64,000 nucleotides of DNA. Source: Kitasatospora mediocidica KCTC 9733 (GTDB lineage: Bacteria; Actinomycetota; Actinomycetes; Streptomycetales; Streptomycetaceae). A program made the translations under genes and the position numbers. Of this stretch, positions 60,701 through 64,000 are shown piece by piece. The stretch is from NCBI RefSeq assembly GCF_000744225.1, contig NZ_JQLN01000004.1, forward strand, positions 992,001 through 1,056,000, given 5' to 3'. Every line of letters starts with the position of its first letter. The stretch's first letter is position 1. Under the pieces are notes generated by a model that was not told the origin of the DNA, ran no database searches, and saw only the letters and a list, made by a program, of their open reading frames with translations.

Positions 60701-63700
60701 ACAGCTCCGCCAGCAGGGGGCTCGGCCGCGACGCGGTGAAGCCTTCGGCCAGGCGCACCCAGTCGACGTCGGCGACGGTCACGACCGTCTCGTCCAGGTC
60801 CAGCGCCCGCTGAAGTGCCGCGATCGCCAGGCCGGCCGCCATCGGCGGCACACCGCCACGGCGCATCCGCGCCTCCAGCGCCTCGTCCGCCGCCATGCCC
60901 GAGCCCGCCCACGGGCCCCACGCGACGGACGTCGCGGGCAAGCCGTCGGCGCGGCGCTGCTCGGCCAGCGCGTCCAGGAACGCGTTCGCCGCAGCGTAGT
61001 TGCCCTGACCCGCCGCACCCACCGTGCCGCTGATCGAGGAGAACAGGACGAACGCCGACAGGTCCATCGCCCGCGTCAGCTCGTCCAGGTTGACCGCAGA
61101 CTGCACCTTCGCGCGCAGCACCGTCGCGAAGCGCTCCGGCGTCAACGCGTCCAGCACGCCGTCATCCAGGACGCCCGCCGCGTGCACCACCGCAGTCGGC
61201 GGGAACTCCGCCAACAGACCAGCCAGCGCCTCACGGTCAGCCACATCACACGCGGCGACCGTCACCCGACCGCCCAGCGCCTCCAACTCATCGCGCAACT
61301 CCAAGGCACCGGGCGCCTCCAAGCCCCGACGGCTCGTCAGCACCAGGTGCTCGGCACCGGCGGCGAGCAGCCAACGCGCCACCTCGGCGCCCAGCGCACC
61401 CGTACCACCCGTCACCAGCACCGAACCCGCGCCCGGCACCCACGCACGACCTGCCGCACCGGCAGCAGCGGCACGGACCAGACGACGGCCGAACACCCCC
61501 GACGCACGAACCGCAACCTGATCCTCACCCGAGCCCGCCAGCACGCCCACCAGACGCTCCAACGCCCGACCGTCCAGCACCGCCGGCACATCGACCAGAC
61601 CACCCCAACGCTCCGGGTGCTCCAACCCCACCACACGACCCAGACCCCACACCGAAGCCTGACCCGCATCCGGAACAGCATCCGAACGGCCCACCGACAC
61701 CGCACCCGAGGTCAGCACCCACAACGGGCCGCCGACACTGACGTCACCCAGCGCCTGCACCACGCTCAACACGCCATCCAGGCCAGCACCCGGCAGCAAC
61801 ACCACACCCGCCACCGGACCATCCACCGACGCCCGCAGAGCCTCACCCACGCTGAACCGGTCGCCCGACACCTCGACAACCCTCACCTCAGCACCACGAC
61901 CAGCCAGAGCATCCGCCACCTCCGACGACGCCTGACCAGCAGCCAGCACCAACCACACACCCGACAGGCCACCACCGGCAGACCCCGCCGACAGCGGCTT
62001 CCACGTCACCCGGTAGCGCCAACCCTCCACCACCGACCGCTCACCCTGCACCCGACGCCACGCCGACAACGCCGGCAACAGCGTCTCCAGCGCCCCTTCA
62101 CCCGCAACATCCAACGTCGACGCCAACGAAGCGAGATCCCCACGCTCCACGGCATCCCAGAAACCCGCGTCCACCGAGTCCGCGACCGCCTCCTCGGCGG
62201 CCTCCGCCCAGTACCGCCGGCGCTGGAACGCGTAGGTGGGCAGGGTGACCCGGCGGGCGCCGGTCCCGGCGAAGAACGCCTCCCAGTCGATCTCCGCACC
62301 CCGGGCCTGGACCCGGGCCACTGCGGTGGTCAACGCCTCCGCCTCCGGCCGGCCCTTGCGCAGCACCGGCACGAACGCGTGCTCGTCACCCGTGACGCAC
62401 TCCTGCGCCAGCGCGGAGAGCACACCGTCCGGGCCCAACTCGACGAACGTCGTGACGCCCTGCGCTTCGAGGCTGCGGACACCGTCCAGGAAGCGCACGG
62501 CCTCGCGGACGTGCCGGACCCAGAAGTCGACGGAGCCGACTTCACCGGTCAGGTTGGAGACGATCGGGATCGCCGGCGCGTGGAACGTCAGGCCCTCGAC
62601 GACCTCACGGAACGCGTCGAGCATCGGCTCCATCAACGGCGAGTGGAACGCGTGACTGACAGTCAGACGCTTGGACTTGCGACCGGCCACGACGGCCAGA
62701 ACCTCGTCCTCGTCACCAGCGATCACCAACGAGTTCGGACCGTTCACCGCCGCGATGCTCACCCGACCGGTCAGCAGCGGCAGCACCTCAGCCTCCGTCG
62801 CCTGCAACGCCACCATCGCGCCACCGGCGGGCAGTTCCTGCATCAGACGGCCACGCGCGGCCACCAGCGTGCAGGCATCCGCGAGCGAGAGAACGCCCGC
62901 CACGTGCGCGGCAGCAATCTCACCGATCGAGTGACCGGACAGGAAGTCCGGCCGCAGGCCCCACGCCTCAACGAGACGGAACAGCGCCACCTCGATGGCG
63001 AACAGCGCCGGCTGGGTGAACTCCGTCCGGTTCAGGATCTCGGCGTCCTCGCCGAACAGCACGTCCCGCAGCGGCCGTTCAAGGTGCGCGTCCAAGTGGG
63101 CGCAGACCTCGTCCAGCGCGTCGGCGAACACCGGGTAGGCGTCGTACAGTTCACGCCCCATCCCGAGCCGCTGGCTCCCCTGCCCCGTGAACAGGAACGC
63201 CGTCCGGCCACCGGCCACCGCGTCCCGCAGCACACCGGCCGTCGGTTCGTCGGCGGCCAGGGCGGCCAGACCGCGCAGGAACCCGTCGCGGTCGTCGGCC
63301 ACCAGCACCGCACGGCGCTCAAGCGCCGCCCGTCCGGTGGCCAGCGAGTAGGCCACATCAGCAGAGTCCAGCTCCGGGTTGGCCACCAAGTGGGAGCGCA
63401 GGCGGGCGGCCTGGTCCTTGACGGCTGCCTCGGTCCGGCCCGACAGCACCCATGGCACGGAAGGGAGTTCAGCCACCGGAGCGACGGTGGTCCCGATCTC
63501 GGCCACCGGCGCCTGCTCGAGCACGGTGTGCGCGTTGGTGCCGCTCACGCCGAAGGACGAGACGGCGGCCCGGCGCGGACGGCCGGTCTCCGGCCAGGCC
63601 CGCGCCTCGGTCAGCAGCTCGACCGCGCCGGCCGTCCAGTCCACGTGCGGGGTCGGCGCATCCACGTGCAGCGTCTGCGGGAGCACGCCGTGCTGCATCG

Positions 63701-64000
63701 CCAGCACCATCTTGATGATGCCCGCCACACCCGCCGCCGCCTGGGTGTGCCCGATGTTGGACTTGACCGAGCCGAGCAGCAACGGCCGCTCGGCGTCACG
63801 GTCCTGGCCGTAGGTCGCCAGCAGCGCCTGGGCCTCGATCGGGTCACCCAGCGTCGTGCCGGTGCCGTGCGCCTCCACCGCGTCGACCTCGCCGGTCGAC
63901 AGTCCGGCACTCGCCAGCGCCTGCCGGATCACCCGCTGCTGCGAGGGACCGTTCGGGGCCGTGAGGCCGTTGCTCGCACCGTCCTGGTTGACGGCCGAGC
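54756..64000 (-). CDS. Type I modular PKS, two modules visible (5' end outside window)
   Basis: The C-terminal 3080 residues of a PKS subunit that enters from the right edge inside a KS. F1 has KS (C-terminal part with HGTGT; the active Cys is outside), AT (Ser codon 62928-62930; HAFH 62643-62654, malonyl-type), dimerisation segment, KR (Tyr codon 60996-60998, LDD) and ACP (Ser 60480-60482). F2 has KS (Cys 59781-59783), AT (Ser 58437-58439, HAFH 58152-58163), DH, KR and ACP (Ser 55143-55145). The F2 DH has Tyr in place of the catalytic His (57561-57563), Asp for the motif Gly, and HGP for YGP. The F2 KR has Ala for the catalytic Ser (55710-55712) but keeps Tyr (55671-55673). The C-terminal docking region ends in [15 protein letters not shown]. 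Whether more modules or a loading domain lie upstream cannot be seen. Confidence 0.96.
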   Translation of the reverse strand, partial: SAVNQDGASNGLTAPNGPSQQRVIRQALASAGLSTGEVDAVEAHGTGTTLGDPIEAQALLATYGQDRDAERPLLLGSVKSNIGHTQAAAGVAGIIKMVLAMQHGVLPQTLHVDAPTPHVDWTAGAVELLTEARAWPETGRPRRAAVSSFGVSGTNAHTVLEQAPVAEIGTTVAPVAELPSVPWVLSGRTEAAVKDQAARLRSHLVANPELDSADVAYSLATGRAALERRAVLVADDRDGFLRGLAALAADEPTAGVLRDAVAGGRTAFLFTGQGSQRLGMGRELYDAYPVFADALDEVCAHLDAHLERPLRDVLFGEDAEILNRTEFTQPALFAIEVALFRLVEAWGLRPDFLSGHSIGEIAAAHVAGVLSLADACTLVAARGRLMQELPAGGAMVALQATEAEVLPLLTGRVSIAAVNGPNSLVIAGDEDEVLAVVAGRKSKRLTVSHAFHSPLMEPMLDAFREVVEGLTFHAPAIPIVSNLTGEVGSVDFWVRHVREAVRFLDGVRSLEAQGVTTFVELGPDGVLSALAQECVTGDEHAFVPVLRKGRPEAEALTTAVARVQARGAEIDWEAFFAGTGARRVTLPTYAFQRRRYWAEAAEEAVADSVDAGFWDAVERGDLASLASTLDVAGEGALETLLPALSAWRRVQGERSVVEGWRYRVTWKPLSAGSAGGGLSGVWLVLAAGQASSEVADALAGRGAEVRVVEVSGDRFSVGEALRASVDGPVAGVVLLPGAGLDGVLSVVQALGDVSVGGPLWVLTSGAVSVGRSDAVPDAGQASVWGLGRVVGLEHPERWGGLVDVPAVLDGRALERLVGVLAGSGEDQVAVRASGVFGRRLVRAAAAGAAGRAWVPGAGSVLVTGGTGALGAEVARWLLAAGAEHLVLTSRRGLEAPGALELRDELEALGGRVTVAACDVADREALAGLLAEFPPTAVVHAAGVLDDGVLDALTPERFATVLRAKVQSAVNLDELTRAMDLSAFVLFSSISGTVGAAGQGNYAAANAFLDALAEQRRADGLPATSVAWGPWAGSGMAADEALEARMRRGGVPPMAAGLAIAALQRALDLDETVVTVADVDWVRLAEGFTASRPSPLLAELSELRTAPRSALAPTAVDADADAGTLAGRLVGLSAVERERVLLETVRSAVADVLGHAGADAVEAGRSFKELGFDSLTAVELRNRLNTVTGLRLPATLVYDYPTSSALAGFLRTEITGPEDLAGAGVLVPSAVLDDDPIAIVAMSCRFPGGVRTPEELWQLLATGGDAVAGFPADRGWDVDALFDPESEGDNSSYVREGGFLTDAAGFDPGFFGISPREALAMDPQQRLLLETSWEAFERAGIDPVTLRGQQVGVFAGTNGQDYLSLVLSSPEGSEGFLGTGNAASVMSGRVSYALGLEGPAVTVDTACSSSLVALHWAVQALRSGECSLALAGGVTVMSTPGAFVEFSKQRGLAADGRIKAFAAAADGTGWGEGVGMLLVERLSDARRNGHPVLAIVKGSAVNQDGASNGLTAPNGPSQQRVIRQALAGAGLSAAEVDAVEAHGTGTKLGDPIEAQALLATYGQDRPQDRPLLLGSIKSNIGHTQAAAGVAGIIKMVLAMQHGVLPQTLHVDAPTPHVDWTAGDIALLTEATPWPETGRPRRAGISSFGISGTNAHTVIEQAPAAETDSATPAAELPTVPWVLSGRTEAALRDQAARLRSHLETDASSGATDVAYSLATTRTLLDHRAVVTADSRDELLRGLEALAAGESAASGLVRGTVAGGKTAFLFTGQGSQRLGMGRELYDAYPVFADALDEVCAHLDAHLERPLRDVLFGEDAEALNRTEFTQPALFAIEVALFRLVEAWGLRPDFLSGHSIGEIAAAHVAGVLSLADACTLVAARGRLMQELPSGGAMVAIQATEDEVLPLLTERVSIAAVNGPNSLVIAGDEDEVLAVVAGRKSKRLTVSHAFHSPLMEPMLDAFREVVEGLTFHAPAIPIVSNLTGEVGSADFWVRHVREAVRFLDGVRSLEAQGVTTFVELGPDGVLSALAQECVTGDEHAFVPVLRKGRPEAEALTTAVARVQARGAEIDWEAFFAGTGARRVTLPTYAFQRERYWVDAVLTMDEVASMGLGSAAHPLLGAAVEMPDSQAFLFAGRLSLQTHPWLADYAVADTVVLPGAAFVELAVRAGDQVGCDLVEVLTLEEPLVLPERGGVQLRVSVAEPDDSGRRALALHSRPERGSKAADGTRTDLPWTRHATGVLAGGSDQSEPSADLSVWPPVGATAVDVDELYDRTARSGLVHGPAFQGLRAAWRREDEVFAEVCLAQAQQPDAERFALHPALLDAALHLLPLGSGDESEIPATEFARLPLSWSGVTLHAVGASALRVRLTRADAGAVRVLLADETGAPVASVDSLATQAVAAGTPAASTADVSAAFHDSLFRIDWTELPTSVAPATGEYAVLGTDDLKLAVGLRTAGAQAEAYDDLDALGLAVAIGRTEPATVLVPFLTDRVTATAADGGAGTDLAAEVHDAAQRALLLLQDWLGGNRPGSARLVLVTRGAVTAAGDAEAVDLVHAPLWGLLRAAQAENPEQFVLLDIDGEASFAAIAGALASGEPELALRAGRAYAPRLARVPAAAAPAQTPVARIDEAGTVLITGATGGLGRLMARHLVTEHGARHLLLVSRRGPAADGMAELTGELHALGAEVAVAACDAADREALAALLAGIDPAHPLTAVVHAAGVLDDGVIDLLTPERLDRVMRPKVDAAVNLHELTAGLDLAAFVLFSAAAGTLGSPGQGSYSAANVFLDALAGHRRAHGLAGLSLVWGMWAEERGMAGRLGAADLDRVARGGVLPLAAAQGLALFDAARAVGEPVLVPIRLDLAALRSSAQGGGLPLFRGLVRTPARRAVESRRTEVTAGTPAGAETLAERLAGLAEAEQERMVLDLVRRQVAEVLGYASKDLVGAEQAFKELGFDSLTAVELRNRLNAATALRLPATLIYDFPTPSALARQLRLEVAPPAPEAGPSVLAELERLESTLASLAPGDLASVVEDEAGHSRIAVRLQSLLTKWNDVGRASDEAGASVLEEASDDELFDFIDKRFGRS
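55030..60296 (-). other. PKS module F2: KS-AT(mal)-DH(degenerate)-KR(Ser to Ala)-ACP
   Basis: Approximate domains are KS 59020-60296, AT 57830-58705, DH 56780-57680, KR 55560-56740 and ACP 55030-55250. The KS carries TNGQDY at 59916-59933 and YALGLEGP, as in D2. The DH has lost the catalytic His (Tyr at 57561-57563), though the second catalytic Asp remains (57036-57038). The KR lacks the catalytic Ser. The likely product is a non-dehydrated unit (hydroxyl or ketone) rather than an alkene. Confidence 0.88.
60330..64000 (-). other. PKS module F1: KS(partial)-AT(mal)-KR-ACP
   Basis: Approximate domains are KS remnant 63510-64000, AT 62330-63200, dimerisation segment plus KR 60700-62220 and ACP 60340-60580. 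The AT shows GHSIGE and HAFH (malonyl). The KR has GTGALG, LDD, Ser and Tyr (60996-60998), the B1-type pattern, so a beta-hydroxyl is expected. The stretch 61200-62160 uses a TTG/GGT-rich codon style unlike its flanks. Confidence 0.9.

Overview
The window is wall-to-wall type I modular polyketide synthase (PKS). It is very GC-rich, with C/G-ending codons and LxxYLK-type docking helices, which points to an actinomycete, most likely Streptomyces or a close relative. All six genes lie on the minus strand and are read right to left. Five of the six junctions are short (about 47-65 bp). The exception is a 250-bp gap at 49516-49765, which holds a perfect 10-bp inverted repeat.

Layout in transcription order. 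Gene F (54756 to beyond 64000, 5' end missing): module F1 KS(partial)-AT(malonyl)-KR-ACP, and F2 KS-AT(malonyl)-DH(degenerate)-KR(variant)-ACP. Gene E (49766-54691): one module, KS-AT(methylmalonyl)-KR(catalytic Tyr replaced by Gln)-ACP. Gene D (34021-49515): D1 KS-AT(malonyl)-KR-ACP, then D2 and D3 KS-AT(malonyl)-DH-KR-ACP. Gene C (12904-33960, 7018 aa): four consecutive KS-AT(malonyl)-DH-KR-ACP modules. Gene B (3287-12847): two KS-AT(methylmalonyl)-KR-ACP modules. Gene A (3239 to beyond base 1, 3' end missing): KS-AT(malonyl)-DH and onward. That is 13 modules, of which 11 are complete. No loading module, ER domain, thioesterase, tailoring, regulatory or resistance gene is visible, so the cluster continues on both sides.

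If chain assembly follows gene order (F, E, D, C, B, A), the visible part would build a hydroxyl (F1), a non-dehydrated unit (F2), an alpha-methyl ketone (E), a hydroxyl (D1), six consecutive double bonds (D2, D3, C1-C4), two propionate units with oxygen (B1, B2), then a further malonyl unit with a DH (A1). This describes a polyene-polyol backbone with a hexaene-like chromophore. I cannot name the product.

The most interesting signal is a short KS motif that tracks what the preceding module should deliver. VMYHDY occurs in every KS placed after a DH-KR module with an intact DH histidine. TNGQDY occurs in the KSs placed after simple KR modules. The pattern supports gene-order colinearity and independently suggests that the F2 dehydratase is silent and the D3 dehydratase is working. 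Other notable points are a KR with its catalytic Tyr lost, two KRs lacking the catalytic Ser, long near-identical segments shared by distant modules (about 41.85 kb apart and 5,154 bp apart), and a patchwork of codon styles inside the genes.
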